From the NCBI GenBank assembly GCA_036867785.1, contig CP145410.1:620001-684000 (forward strand): DNA of 64,000 nucleotides, in the 5' to 3' direction. Below the pieces are notes generated by a model. It was given only the letters and a program-made list of their open reading frames with translations, searched no databases and had not been told where the DNA came from. The stretch is from Plasmodiophora brassicae. Its lineage: Eukaryota; Endomyxa: Phytomyxea; Phytomyxea; Plasmodiophorida. Of the stretch, positions 1-11,140 are shown in pieces. The position numbers and the translations under genes are program-made. Positions within the stretch are counted from its first letter, which is position 1; every line of letters starts with the position of its first letter.

Positions 1-122
1 ACCCGTCCCCGTTCGCGCCTGGCAGCCGTGCGCCCCGGTGCATCCAGCCAGAACGAGCGTCTCCAGACACTTCTGGATCATCGCCGATTCGCTGATGCGG
101 AATACTAGGGCGGCGCGCATAT

Positions 123-660
123 AATCATTGTCGGCATCATCGTGATCATCTTCCGAGTCCGACATCAGATCTGGTACTTCGTCATCATCGTCGCCGAATT
201 TGTCTTCAAAGAACGCGATGTCTCTCGTTATCACGACCTTGGAGCGTTCTGGATCGCAAATTCGGTACCCTTTGGTTGCTTCCGGGTACCCGACGAAGAC
301 GCCTCTGCGCGCCTTCGAGTCCAGCTTCTTTGCCTTGTCGTCTTTGTACATGACCCTGCAACCTCACGTCCGTTATAGATGTGCCACATCCGGCTTGACC
401 TTGTGCACCTTCTCATAAGGGGTCACTCCGACGTCCAGAGCCCTGCTGCTGCTGCGGTTCCGTAAGTAACACGACGTGTTCACCGCCTCAGCCCATCACG
501 ATTTGGCCATGCCCGCGTGATGAAGAATCGTCCTTGCCATCTCCAGCAGCGTTCGTCCCATGCGTTCCGCGACGCCGTTCTGCGCTTGTCTGCGCGGGAC
601 GCTCTTCTCGTGCTTGATTCCGTTGCTTCGTAGGTAGTCCTCGAATTCCTTACTGGCGTC
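123..660 (-). mobile_element. Ty1/copia fragment: integrase end and linker (first inverted arm)
   Basis: Reading on the minus strand, this piece encodes the end of a copia integrase core, with the family's conserved QNGVAER signature followed by TLLEMAR, and then the linker toward reverse transcriptase with acidic runs. It is a broken fossil: the rest of the polyprotein and the LTRs are not attached here. Positions 1-122 do not continue the match. The neighbouring plus-strand piece carries the same region in opposite orientation. Family assignment rests on these integrase motifs. Several breaks are present and no working product is expected. Confidence 0.8.
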
Positions 661-1065
661 GCGGAACGCATGGAACGAACACTGCTGGAGATGGCAAGGA
701 CGATTCTTCATCACGCGGGCATGGCCAAATCGTGATGGGCTGAGGCGGTGAACACGTCGTGTTACTTACGGAACCGCAGCAGCAGCAGGGCTCTGGACGT
801 CGGAGTGACCCCTTATGAGAAGGTGCACAAGGTCAAGCCGGATGTGGCACATCTATAACGGACGTGAGGTTGCAGGGTCATGTACAAAGACGACAAGGCA
901 AAGAAGCTGGACTCGAAGGCGCGCAGAGGCATCTTCGTCGGGTACCCGGAAGCAGCCAAAGGCTAGCGAATTTACGATCCAGGAAGGCAAATTCGGCAAC
1001 GATGATGATGACGAAGCACTGGATCTGATGTCGGACTCGGAAGATGATCACGATGATGCCGACAA
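123..1065. repeat. Large imperfect inverted repeat made by two copia pieces
   Basis: The stretch 123-576 is the near reverse complement of 655-1065, separated by about 78 bp of single-copy element sequence (577-654). For example the words around 440-560 recur inverted around 670-800. The arms differ by an internal length difference near 190-250, so they are two related element copies placed head to head rather than a perfect palindrome. Confidence 0.8.
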
Positions 1066-1427
1066 TGATGGCGGTGGTGAGAAGCAGGAGGAGCAGGAGG
1101 AGGTCCAGGAGCGACGTTCCGGACGAGAACGAAAGGCACCTGTTCGATATGGGTTCGACGAATACGCCGGGATGGCGATTGAGGAAATGCTCATGACGAC
1201 CCAAGGAGACCCGAGAACGAGGCGCGAGGCGCTGGAGTCGGCGGATGCAGAAAAGTGGCAAGTCGCGACTGATAACGAGTTGTAAAGCCTGAACAAGAAC
1301 CGAACTTGGGAGCTGTGCCCAAGACCAGCTGGACGGAAGGTCATCGACGGACGCTGGGTGTTCAAACTGAAACGGGACCAGGACGGCAACCCGTCCCGTT
1401 ACAAAGCTCGCTATGTTGCACCGCCTT
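655..1427 (+). mobile_element. Ty1/copia fragment: integrase C-end to start of reverse transcriptase (second inverted arm)
   Basis: On the plus strand this piece runs from the integrase TLLEMAR region through the PYEKVHKVKP-type integrase tail and an acidic linker (glutamate and aspartate runs near 1000-1110) to the beginning of the reverse-transcriptase domain, recognisable from the copia signature GRKVI..RWVFKLKRD and RYKARYVA. The match stops abruptly near 1427, where minus-strand gag/protease sequence begins. It is a broken fossil with several breaks and no LTR in view. Similarity to the inverted copy is still high, so the copies are not ancient. Confidence 0.85.
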
Positions 1428-2409
1428 GATCTTTCTTTCATCCCCGACGGTGATCTCCACCGGAACCTTCAGAGCTTCGTAATTCTGGAATCTTGTCTTG
1501 TCACCACACCGCCTTGGCTGCTTTCATTTGCTCCGCCTCGTTCTCCGACTCCGCGCCGGGAACCTCTCCGTCGTCCTCCGAGTCGTCCGTGATCAGATCG
1601 GGGACATCCTCGTCGTCCAACTCCGCGCTGCGACCTCGCTGGCCTCCTCCAGCAGATACGCCGTGAGCAGGAACTCCTGCTTTGCTGCCTTGGCTGACTC
1701 CTTCGACTTGTTTCTGCAGTCTTTCGCCAGATGGCCCTGTTTTCCGCACTCAACAGTTGCGCGTTTCCTTCACCTTTCTTTTGCTCTTCTTCCGCGACAC
1801 CGTCTTGTCGCCCGTGAAGAGAGCCGATTCACCATCACCGTTCTCGCCACCCTTCTTGCGTCGCAGCCTAGCATCCTCCAGGAGGAGATCGCTGCAGATC
1901 GCCTCCACCGTCGGATTTGCCACTCGCAGTAGTACAGTTACAGCAACTTGCAAGTGCTTCGCACTTCGCAGTCACGTTTGTGAGCAGCACCTGACAAATT
2001 CTGCATCCGACATCGTCCCGCCGGCCGCCTTCAGCTTGAACAGCTTCTTCTTCATGCTCAGCAAGTAGTCCTGCAGGCTGTTGTTCCCTTTGTACTCGGC
2101 TCCCCACAGGTCCTTCTCGATAGCCACTGCGTGTGCCGTACTTGGTGTCGACGCATACTGGTTCTGGAGGATTGCCCAGGCTTCGTGCACGGTCTCGGTT
2201 GCCATTATGTGCACCATGACACTCCGCTCCACTGCCGCGACGAGCTGCGCGAAGACCTCATCCTCCTGATCCGTCTCCGCCTTGGTCGTGATCAGGGCGC
2301 TGGCCTTCCGCCCGCGCAAGAACGCCTTGAACGCGAACGCCCACGTGGGGTAGCTGTCCGCGCCCTTCAACTTTTCCCCTTTGAAGCTCTTTGAGACATG
2401 GGCTGCCAT
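1428..2409 (-). mobile_element. Ty1/copia fragment: gag and start of protease
   Basis: The minus strand encodes a copia-type gag. It opens with MAAHVSKSFKGEKLKG and has the UBN2/gag-polypeptide pattern (YPTWAFAFKAFL, MATETVHEAWAILQNQY, LQDYLLSMKKKLFKL), followed by a basic and acidic region and a protease-like VPVEITVGDE near 1440. It joins the plus-strand integrase/RT piece at about 1427. The piece is broken, has no recognisable LTR at either side and is not expected to be active. It is probably from the same family as the two pieces to its left, although this was not tested. Confidence 0.8.
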
Positions 2410-2579
2410 AACCTGTTATGTTTTCTTGGCTTCCTGCTTGGTCGTGGAACTAGTCGACATGTTGGAAATGGGTCGAAATGATGAATGAATTGAAGTACTA
2501 GACAACGGAGGCGGCGTGGGCTCGCGCCTCGCAGTGCGCGCCGAGTCGCTCGTTAGGGAGACGTGTGCACCAGGCAGCG

Positions 2580-3877
2580 ATGGCGTCCCGTGTCAGGGAA
2601 ACGTATCGCGGGCACGCCGGCCCAGTGGAATGCGTTTGCGTTTGTCGGCAGGCCGACCATCTGTTCCTGTCGGGCGGGTCGGACGGCACGGCCCGCCTGT
2701 GGGATCGCCGGACGGACGGCAGGGTTCGGATCGCTGCGCCCCCCGGTTTGATGTCCGGCCAGGAACGTTCATGCGCTGATGCAGAGGGCTGCCCGGTGCA
2801 TACCTGGGGACGGCACTAGCGTCGGCAGCGTCGCCAGTGAAGACGCGGAGATGGTCCTTGTGGCAGCTGGCAACAGCGTGCGGTTCTACGATCTTCGACG
2901 AGCGGATTCGAACGCTGTTATAATCAGGCCTGCGTCGACATCAGTCCTATACACAGGTGCCTGGCGATAGGTCGCGATTTCGACCTGATGGGGGTCTAAC
3001 GGGATCAAACAGCATCCGACGACGTCAACCAAGTCAGGGTTCGCGAAGGCACGTTTGTTACAGGGGACGACACTGGCGCGGTCGTCATCGGGGACGTTTC
3101 AGACGATCCAGCCGACCATGTCGTCATTGCTGAGGGTCAATCGAGTCGGCTATGTCTGCTGCCGTTCCGGTGAACCTGACCCTGACCTGCGCAGCACATT
3201 CCAGCATATGCATCGCAACCGAGATCACAAGTGATTGCTGCATAACTGGTGGCATGGACTCGATGGTGCACATTTGGGACGTTGAGTAGGATGAGCGGGC
3301 CGGCATGCGATCAATATGATCCCCTGACCACGTGTCTTGATAGTGGCGCGTACGTCGGATCCGTTTCGATGTCGTTCCCAGAGGGGTCGGGGACGGTCGT
3401 GCAGCCGTCAATGGTTCACTCGATGGGTGCCTCTCGAGACGGGTCGATACTCGCAGTTGGCCTGGGCAACGCTGACGTTTCGCTGTGCGACATTGCGTCA
3501 GTTAAAGACGTCGCCCGACTCCATGGCCACACTGGCATAGTCTGCGCTGTCGAGTTTGCCCTCTGGAATCCAGGTGCGTCTCGCTCAGAACACGACAACA
3601 TCGTTTTCTGCTTCCTCTAATGCTCTGTATAACTGCAGATAACGTTGTCGTTTCCGCTTCGACAGATTCCACCATTGCGCTGTGGGACCTGTCGTCATCA
3701 TCGTCGTCGGCACCCGTCTCTGGTCTCTCTCGTGTCGAGCAAGACTTCTTCGACACGGGCGCCATGCTCGACCGCGTGCATCTCGAGCATAAACCCAACA
3801 GCGTATCCACGACCAGCGACCACTGTATTCTCATCGCGGATTCGTCGTCCTCCATCACATCACTACGCTTGGTTTGA
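2580..3877 (+). CDS. WD40-repeat protein (WDR53-like?)
   Basis: The gene encodes a small WD40 beta-propeller, probably a protein-interaction platform. The first exon starts MASRVRETYRGHAGPVECV and contains a blade with GGSDGTARLWD. Further blades appear in other frames after short introns: VLVAAGNSVRFYDLRR (about 2850-2920), GGMDSMVHIWDVE (about 3250-3290), GASRDGSILAVGLGNADVSL (about 3425-3485) and VVVSASTDSTIALWDL (about 3648-3692). The last exon runs to the stop at 3877. I chose the ATG at 2580 because it leads directly into the first GH..V blade. The overall layout recalls WDR53, but the family is uncertain. At least three introns of tens of bases are needed. The gene lies directly downstream of the copia fragments and converges with the HEAT-repeat gene. 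Confidence 0.7.
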
Positions 3878-3924
3878 GCGTCCTGCCGCACCGATTATAC
3901 ACGAATAGTTAATTGGCCACATAT

Positions 3925-6900
3925 TCAACTGCGACGGCGACGACGGCGACGTCGCCCACCGGACGCGTTCTGCTTCGCCGACACCGAATCTGTCGATATC
4001 GGCGACGCGGTCCTCGTTGACACCATTGCCAGCAACATGTCCGACTTGTCCTGGGATCCCGAGCTTGATTGTGAGGTGGGGTCGTCGTCGAACAATAGGT
4101 CGATGCTGGACAGTCCGACAACGCTTTCGCCGTTGTTGCCGCGATCACATTCGCTGGACTCTCCGATGCTGGGCATCTTCACTCCCAACAGGTGGAAGGT
4201 CGCGTCGAGATCGGGCACAGCGCTGTCTTCGCCAACGGCACTGCCGAGCGTTCCGTCAGGCTTGGTGGCCCCGTCGTCCTCGCCGTTTATCTGGTTGATG
4301 ACGAGATTCAGATCAGCGACTTTCAGCTCTTCGAGACGACGGAATGCCGCCTCGAGTTCAGTTTCGTCAGACTCGCCGTCAACGTTGATGATGCCGAGGC
4401 CATCGTCCGATTCCGTAAGCATCGCAAGGTCGTCGTCATCGTCATCGTCATCGTCGTCGTCCTTGACAGCGTCGTCTTCTTCATCGACGTCCCCTTCAGC
4501 GGCCAGCGCGTCTTCTTCTTTCATGTCATCGGCTTTTGTCGTCGTCCTTGTCGACATCGCCTCAAGAACCCTGAGCACATATGCCATCCTTAGCCCAATA
4601 TGAGGCAGGAACGTCAAGGGAAGGCCCTACCTATTGCCGGGCATGAAGAGTTCCTCGACGAGCGATGCTGGTGGCTGGCCGTGACCAAGTATATCCAGGG
4701 CGCCGTCCGGCAAACCTTCATCACTGCCGTCGATGATCTGGGTTAGGATGGCGGCTGCTTCCCGCACCATGGGATGCCAGTCTCGCAGAAGAGCACGAAC
4801 AGCAACCTGGATAACCTCCGGTTGCTTCTTTAGAACCGCAGGGGACGTTCCTGAAGCGGCCCAAATCAAGCGCAAGCCCCAGAGACGCGACGAAGCGTTC
4901 GACGCGTCCAAGCAGGCCTCACAGGCAGAGTCGACCCATAGCATATCGGGTACGCGGGGGCGACTCGCGGCACCTTCGCCCGTTGCTTCCAAATGCTCTT
5001 GACGATTAATCGTCACGATCCGTAGCATAGCCCACAGGCACATGGCCCGCACATTATGCCAGTTAGACGTTGCCGACCAGCGTAGGAGAAGCGACCAGAT
5101 GGCTACTAGCGTGTCGCTGCCGATGTCGTCGCTGCTGACGACCAGGTTCTGGAGAGCATCGGCGATCGTAAACTGACATGATGGGTCCGAGGTCGATGCT
5201 GCTGCGCACGACAAATAGAGCGATGCAAGCGCATCGCATGATGCGGTTGGCGACTTCGACAACTGCGACAGAAGTTGCAGAGCTTCGGCGCGAATCAATG
5301 AATGCGGGTCGGCAACAAGGCGTCGCAGCACTGGTAGAACGTGATGAAGCATATCATGGGGAGCGTTTTGCACAGGCACAGATCGTGCAGCCTGATTGGC
5401 GAAACGCAGCATTTCCAGATGCTCGTCATGGTTAACGGTACCGTCTTCATGGCTGAGGCAGCATACGAGTGCAGGAAAGTATCCCAGCTTCACGATGAGT
5501 TTGCACAGCAGGCGCCGCGACGCTATAGCAGCGTCGGAGCTGGCCGTATTCCTAACCAATAATCGTTAGAACGTGGGCACGACGGTTGCCCGTTAGGTGA
5601 GATTCCGACCTGTTCAGCAGGACCAGGAGAACGGCGCGTAGATGATGCCATTTCAGCAACGGTGACAGATTCTCCAGGATCACGTTCAGCAAACCAAACG
5701 TCTCGTCGAAGACGGAATTGGGGATCCAGACCAAAAACTGGCGAAGGAAGTCAAACAGGACAGGTGATGGCTCTACAATAAAACGTCAGCTAAGGCCGGT
5801 GAAAGGGTGAACCAGCACAATAAACAAACCGGCTATAGGCGCAACGCATAGCATAGCTTGGAGTACGTCCTTCGAGGGCGAACCATCCGTCATATGGCGA
5901 ATGGCAGCAAGGAAGATAGGATCCGTGACAGCGCCAATTGACTGGGACTCAGTCGCACGGGCACCAAGGTTATTGGCTCGAACGCACATCGAAAGACACT
6001 GCCATAACGCCCGGAACGTCGGCAGGTGCATCTTAGTGCGATGAACAGTGTGCATGGATATTAACTCGTCAAGTACGGGTACGATTCCAGCAAACGGCAT
6101 CTGTGTGCCCTTGGACGGATCACGCTGTGGTTCGACGGACCTATGCGTCGTTACCATCGACATTGCACGTTAAACTGGCGTTCGCTTACCCTCGGGTGGA
6201 GTCGGCCTGCGATTCAGCAACCCGATGCAAAAGGAGGAGCAGGCCCTGAAGTGGATGGGTCGTGGGTGATTCATTCGCCGACGTTGCCATCTGATCACAG
6301 GTCTGACGAGATTGCGCACTCAAGGCCGACGCCATCCAGTCAATAAAGTCCTGTCATATGGTAAGACACCACGACATTAGATGGAGGACTATAGCAGCGC
6401 TAACCTGCACTTGGTGTTCCTGGATGACCACGGGGAACCACTCAACAAGAAGACTCCAGACCTGCGTTGCAATCCTGTTAACAGCAGGATGGACGGGACC
6501 ACATAGATAAAACACGCTTGATAGCGACTCGCATGAGATTCGAGCATCGCCCTAACAGGTAGAGAATGTCAGACAAAGACGCGACAATGTGGAATGCCTC
6601 ACAACCTGAAGGCGCGCTAAGACAATCACCCAGAAACGAAGAACCGTTGGGATGGCGTGCGCAGCAGTAGCGATATCGTCGATGAGGCGGTTCAGTTCGG
6701 GTTGAAGGGTATCTTCGGATAATCGCTGTAGCGCGCGTCCGGTTAGCTGGCCGAGGCACGACTCGATGGATTCCATAACAGGGGTGATTGAGACGGGGTC
6801 GTGAACGGATATGATGGCGGATGTCATAACCGGAAGGTATGGCGCGCAATCGCAGCCAAGAACGTCAATTACAAACTCGAGGCAACGTGCAGCGGCCTCC

Positions 6901-7692
6901 CTCACGAAACCCACCGGATCCGCCACCATGCGGCACAACAGCTGCGTGACAACCGTTAAGCATAGGGCGATGAAACACGTTCTACGAGACGCATACCAGA
7001 ATAAGATCCGGCTGGAGTCGGGAGACAACTGACAACGCGTCTTCATGTTTTTCGACGAGGCGATCACTGTGGACAGCCATAGATAACGCTTTCAGCTTGT
7101 CTGTGGTCTTGTTAGGACCGGTTAGCGCCGCAGCCGCAAGAACTCGAAGCCCAGCACTCGATGCGGCCAAAGATGAGAGCACGACATCATCTGAAGAACC
7201 AGTGTCGTCGAGGTTGTCAACGAAAGTGGCAGCGTTGAGGAGGAGCTCGGACGATTGTTGGTATGAGCGTCCGTCGACAAGGGCTAGGGCAGCAAGAACG
7301 TCGGTGTGCACCGCCTCTCTGAACCTCGACGCTTCTCTGAGTCTGGCGGACGCATTAAGAAGCGGTATCACTGACGGCACAGACGGCGCTACCGCCAGAC
7401 TATGCCCATGTACAGCAACGGTCAACGGGACCGTTGTTGGTGTCGTAACAATGAGGTGTGATGCAACACCCAGAACTCGGAACGAAGCATACGAACGTGC
7501 GACTTTTGACGGGGAATATCCCAAGCCCCGCAGCTCAACGTATGTCCTCACGTCGATCGGCGACGACGCCCCATCGCAGCCAACTACAACGAGTACGACG
7601 ACAGCAGGACCGGGCAGGTCGACGCGGAACGAGTCTGTCCAAGGAAAAGTCAGTTCCTCGAAGTAAACAGGCGATAGGTTTCGACATGCCAT
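3925..7692 (-). CDS. Large HEAT/armadillo-repeat protein with acidic, Arg-ended tail
   Basis: Several minus-strand exons join into one long protein of over 1,000 residues. The first exon (7692-6982, ATG MACRNLSPVYFEELTF) is hydrophobic and beta-rich. Next come helical repeats of HEAT type (VADPVGFVREAAARCLEFVI near 6900; VADPHSLIRAEALQLLSQL near 5290; LLRDWHPMVREAAAILTQII near 4760). After an intron of about 42 nt near 4577-4620 the frame continues into a tail with about 11 consecutive Asp (near 4440) and a terminal run of Arg. The splice joining the repeat part to the tail is phase-consistent, which argues for one gene. HEAT proteins of this kind are scaffolds or transport factors. I could not assign a family. 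Confidence 0.65.
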
Positions 7693-8009
7693 TGCTGACA
7701 GCGACCAAATCTGAGAGACAGTACCGACAAATCAACGGGGCCGAGACCATGTTCGCCTCCTCTCATGCAAGCGCCTTCGAACGTGGCGGATGATACCAAG
7801 TCCCAAGTCGTTAGCGGCGTGGCGTTTTAAGCCGGCGTGATGAAAACCCTGAGACGAACCGGCAAACACGACACGATACCAGTGTGCCGAGGGGCCTGGT
7901 CGTCACACAGTGACGGAGACCGCCAGAACGGCCCTTCTCTTGTTGGCTCCGACGCAAGGTGAGAGCAGCATGGCCGGGTACCCCCCGGTCACCGAACGCA
8001 AACGTTATG

Positions 8010-10136
8010 TCAGGTGGAACCACCGTTTGACCAGCGGGAGAGCTTCAGTGTTGCTCGTATTTCGTCAGCGCAACCGACGCTATCGTACAGGTCGCACAAG
8101 ATCCGCCTTGCTGCCATCATGTCCTTCGACTGCAGGTCGGACAATGAGCAGAGCTTGCGAAATACACGACAGGCACGTTCCACGTCGCCGTGCTTGCGAC
8201 AAGCATCGAGCAGTTCCATCCACGATATACATGATAGAGTCGTCGTCGCCAGCTGCTCGCATTTGTCCAGGTCGCCTAGCCTGGCGTGCAAGCCGATCAA
8301 GCAGGCCAGATGGAGGTCGTTCATGGTGATATGCCAGGTGCTGCAAAGCTCAGAGACGATACCGATCGCGAGGTCCAGGTCAGCGGCATGCCTGCATGCG
8401 GACAAGAGGGCGCCCAGCGTTACCTCGTCAGGCCTCAGGTTCGCCGTTTTCAACTGTTCGAACGTAACCATCGCGTCGGTGAGCATTCCAACGTTAGCGT
8501 ATGCTGCGATCATGGACGTGAACGTTACGACGTTTGGTGTCGACGTTTGACGTCGATCGCTGAACACGCGCTTGGCGGTACGAAGGTGTCCACTTTGAGC
8601 AAAAGCAGTGATAAACGCGCTGGTGAGATAGTCGTCTGAAGGCGCGACAAGGCACCAACGTTCGTGCAAGGAATACAGGAAGTCGACGTGCGAACAGCGG
8701 CCGCAACCGGCAACAAGGCAGCAAAGCGCAGGTATATCCAGGTCGATGCCACGTCTGCGCATGGCGTCCAGCAAGGCCATTGCCTGAGTAATGCAATCGG
8801 CCTTCGCGAATGCCGAAACAATGTTGAAACAGATCTCGGGCGACAGCATCAGGACACCTGGACTTTGCAGAACACGCTCACAGAATTCGACCGCTTTGAC
8901 GTGCACGCCATGGCGGCTGTAAGCAGCAATCATCGTATTGAACGTCGATGGACTTGGCACTGCCTCCTTGGCCCGTTCACCAAAGACACGCTCCGCTTCA
9001 TCCAGGTGACCACATCGATCATAGGCTGATACGAACGCGCACACGACAATGTCATTGTCTAGTAATGCATGCTGCCGTGCGTACTGCTGAAGAATTTCGA
9101 TGGCGGGCCGGTCAGAACACCGACCACACGCCGCAACAAACGAGACCAGAACAGGAGCGACAACGATCACGTTACGTTGAACCATGGTTCGGAAGACGGC
9201 CATGCCCTGGGTGACCCGATCCGCATTGGACAATGCAGATAGGATGTGGGTGAAGATCTGTTCGGATGGCGGCAGCAAGATGGCATCCATCAACGGGATA
9301 ACGTTGCAGGCCGCATCGACTCGGTTCTGCGACACGAGCGCCTTGACCAGGTTGCCGAACGTCTGGCGGTTCCGGTGCGGAGCAATACGACCATGACGAA
9401 TGAGGCGTAGAAGGTGTTCGGCGGTGTCGGCCGCGTCTGGCGAGTGACCTTCGGCGCAGCACGCCGCAAACATTGACAACAGCTTCTCGGTCACATCGAC
9501 CTGGTAGTGGATGGAATCCCTCACCAGGGCGAGCGCCGAACCCGGTCGATTGGACGCTCGACAAACGTGCGCGACGCTGTAGATGGCGTTGTGGGAGCGT
9601 AGCCCGCATTTCGCATAGAGCGCCAGAACGTCAGAGAGTCTCGGGGGCGTTGTCATCAGGCAGGCATGGACGAAGTTGCCGAACAGGCTATCGCACACGT
9701 CAACACCATTGCAAAGTGCGGCATCGAGAACAGTCGGCGCTTTCCCAGGCAGACATCTCTTGCAAGCCGACATCATCGACTGGAAGAACCGGATATCGGG
9801 CCGCCCATCGCAGCAAGCGAGGGCCCGTTCAAAGATCGTCCATGCGCGCCCAGGATCGTCTTCGTGTTTCAGCGCGCGAACTGCCAGCCGCACCGACGGC
9901 GCGCGGAGGAACTTCCGATACAGGTCCTTCGATGCGGGCCGCCGCGTCGCCGCTCCTGCTGGCGACTGCTCCGACGAGCGCCCTGGGCCAGGCAGCGGCC
10001 GCGGCCGCAGACTATACAGCGCCGTTCGCCTCTCGAGCAGCGCGCATCGCGTCAGCATTGCCGGGGACGACGGCAGTGCAGCTGCCTGCCACGGGGAACC
10101 GCGAACAGCGCCCCTGCCCCTGGGGACGAACTTCAT
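8010..10136 (-). CDS. Pentatricopeptide-repeat protein without DYW domain
   Basis: This is a single-exon protein of 708 residues. The first 70 residues are basic with many Arg and Ser and few acidic residues, consistent with a mitochondrial targeting peptide. The rest consists of PPR motifs of about 31-36 residues (such as VVTFTSMIAAYANVGMLTDA and STFNTMIAAYSRHGVHVKA). PPR tracts read single-stranded organelle RNA, one repeat per base. It is clearly paralogous to the PPR-DYW gene at 59605-62442: the block with ACKRCLPGKAP..VLDAA, CGLRSHN and CCAEG is shared almost motif for motif. It stops shortly after E-like C-terminal repeats and has no HxE or CxxCH deaminase motif, so any editing role would need a partner. 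The ATG at 10134-10136 is the first in frame. Confidence 0.9.
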   Translation of the reverse strand: MKFVPRGRGAVRGSPWQAAALPSSPAMLTRCALLERRTALYSLRPRPLPGPGRSSEQSPAGAATRRPASKDLYRKFLRAPSVRLAVRALKHEDDPGRAWTIFERALACCDGRPDIRFFQSMMSACKRCLPGKAPTVLDAALCNGVDVCDSLFGNFVHACLMTTPPRLSDVLALYAKCGLRSHNAIYSVAHVCRASNRPGSALALVRDSIHYQVDVTEKLLSMFAACCAEGHSPDAADTAEHLLRLIRHGRIAPHRNRQTFGNLVKALVSQNRVDAACNVIPLMDAILLPPSEQIFTHILSALSNADRVTQGMAVFRTMVQRNVIVVAPVLVSFVAACGRCSDRPAIEILQQYARQHALLDNDIVVCAFVSAYDRCGHLDEAERVFGERAKEAVPSPSTFNTMIAAYSRHGVHVKAVEFCERVLQSPGVLMLSPEICFNIVSAFAKADCITQAMALLDAMRRRGIDLDIPALCCLVAGCGRCSHVDFLYSLHERWCLVAPSDDYLTSAFITAFAQSGHLRTAKRVFSDRRQTSTPNVVTFTSMIAAYANVGMLTDAMVTFEQLKTANLRPDEVTLGALLSACRHAADLDLAIGIVSELCSTWHITMNDLHLACLIGLHARLGDLDKCEQLATTTLSCISWMELLDACRKHGDVERACRVFRKLCSLSDLQSKDMMAARRILCDLYDSVGCADEIRATLKLSRWSNGGST

Positions 10137-10267
10137 CCAGCGTTACGACACGACGAACGCCGTCACAACGAACATATTATTGATGTATAGGCTGGCGTGA
10201 CCCATCTGTAGCGTCGTCGTCGAGCGTCGGTTGATGCTGACGCTGGCCGTTGCCGGTGGGCAGAGCG

Positions 10268-11098
10268 TCACGTTCGGACACCAGTTATCCACCTGAGGCG
10301 GCCGTTGTAATCGCGATGCGCCTCGACGAGGTCCAGACCAGCCGAGCGCATCCACTGTTGCAGTCGGAGCGTCTGGAACGTCTCGCCGTACTCGATGACA
10401 AGGGACGGCGCCGATGAGGACGACGCCGCCCTTGGTCGAACCAGATAAGGGGTGGCCCGTATGATGCTCCGGCAAACGTCTAGACCGAGATGCCCAGCGC
10501 AAAGAGCACGTGGGGACTCCCAGCGTCGCACGCCTTCATCAAGCCGTCGCCAGTGATGAACAGGAATGTAGGGCGGGTTCGACACGACCATATCGAACAT
10601 GCTGCCGCCGTTCAGGTCCAGCGCCCTCCCGACCCACCCATCGTCATCGCCGACAACCATCTCCGCGAACCGGACGCTCTTGCAGCCGACCTTTACAGCA
10701 TTGTCGCCGGATTGCTGAACGGCATCGGGCGACGCATCGATCGCAACGACGGACAGGCCAGGAACGGCGCTGGCTAACGCCAGACTAATGCATCCTGTGC
10801 CGCACCCGATCTCCAGGACGGTCTCCGACCCGGTGACCCGCCCCGCCAGCCAGGCGCACCACTGCTCTGTCTCCGGCCTCGGTATCAGCTGCCCAGGTCG
10901 GCAGTGCACGTCGATGCCGACGAACGGCTGCGTGCCCAGCACGAGCTGCAGCGGTTTCCCGGTGAGGCGATCGCGCAGCAGGTCGGCGGCGTCCTTCCCA
11001 GTCGACCTGGCGTGCTCCATGATCCAGCGCGCTTCCTGCCCTGGGCAGTCGGTGACACGGGACGCGCGCAGCGCCGCCTGAATCGATGCCAGGCGCAT
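10268..11098 (-). CDS. HEMK1: HemK/PrmC-type release factor glutamine methyltransferase
   Basis: The single-exon protein has 276 residues, the usual size of the PrmC family. It methylates the Gln of the GGQ motif in class-I peptide release factors using S-adenosylmethionine. The N-terminal helical domain is followed by the substrate-proximal RPETEQW (about residue 75), the SAM-binding VLEIGCGTGCISLALA (about 95) and the catalytic NPPYIPV (about 168). A C-terminal VIEYGETF completes the fold. In a eukaryote with both cytosolic and mitochondrial homologues, the RPETE..NPPYIP form fits the mitochondrial HEMK1 branch. It starts at the ATG ending at 11098, 42 bp from the divergent NAA50 start at 11141, so the two probably share a promoter. 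Confidence 0.93.
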   Translation of the reverse strand: MRLASIQAALRASRVTDCPGQEARWIMEHARSTGKDAADLLRDRLTGKPLQLVLGTQPFVGIDVHCRPGQLIPRPETEQWCAWLAGRVTGSETVLEIGCGTGCISLALASAVPGLSVVAIDASPDAVQQSGDNAVKVGCKSVRFAEMVVGDDDGWVGRALDLNGGSMFDMVVSNPPYIPVHHWRRLDEGVRRWESPRALCAGHLGLDVCRSIIRATPYLVRPRAASSSSAPSLVIEYGETFQTLRLQQWMRSAGLDLVEAHRDYNGRLRWITGVRT

Positions 11099-11140
11099 GC
11101 CTCCTTACCTGTACTGACTGGAGTGCGCGGCGGCGTCGCC

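Noticed and set aside
1-122. Possible LTR or further copia coding sequence at the left edge
   Set aside because: No terminal repeat partner or copia motif is visible in these bases, and the match to the inverted arm stops at about 123.
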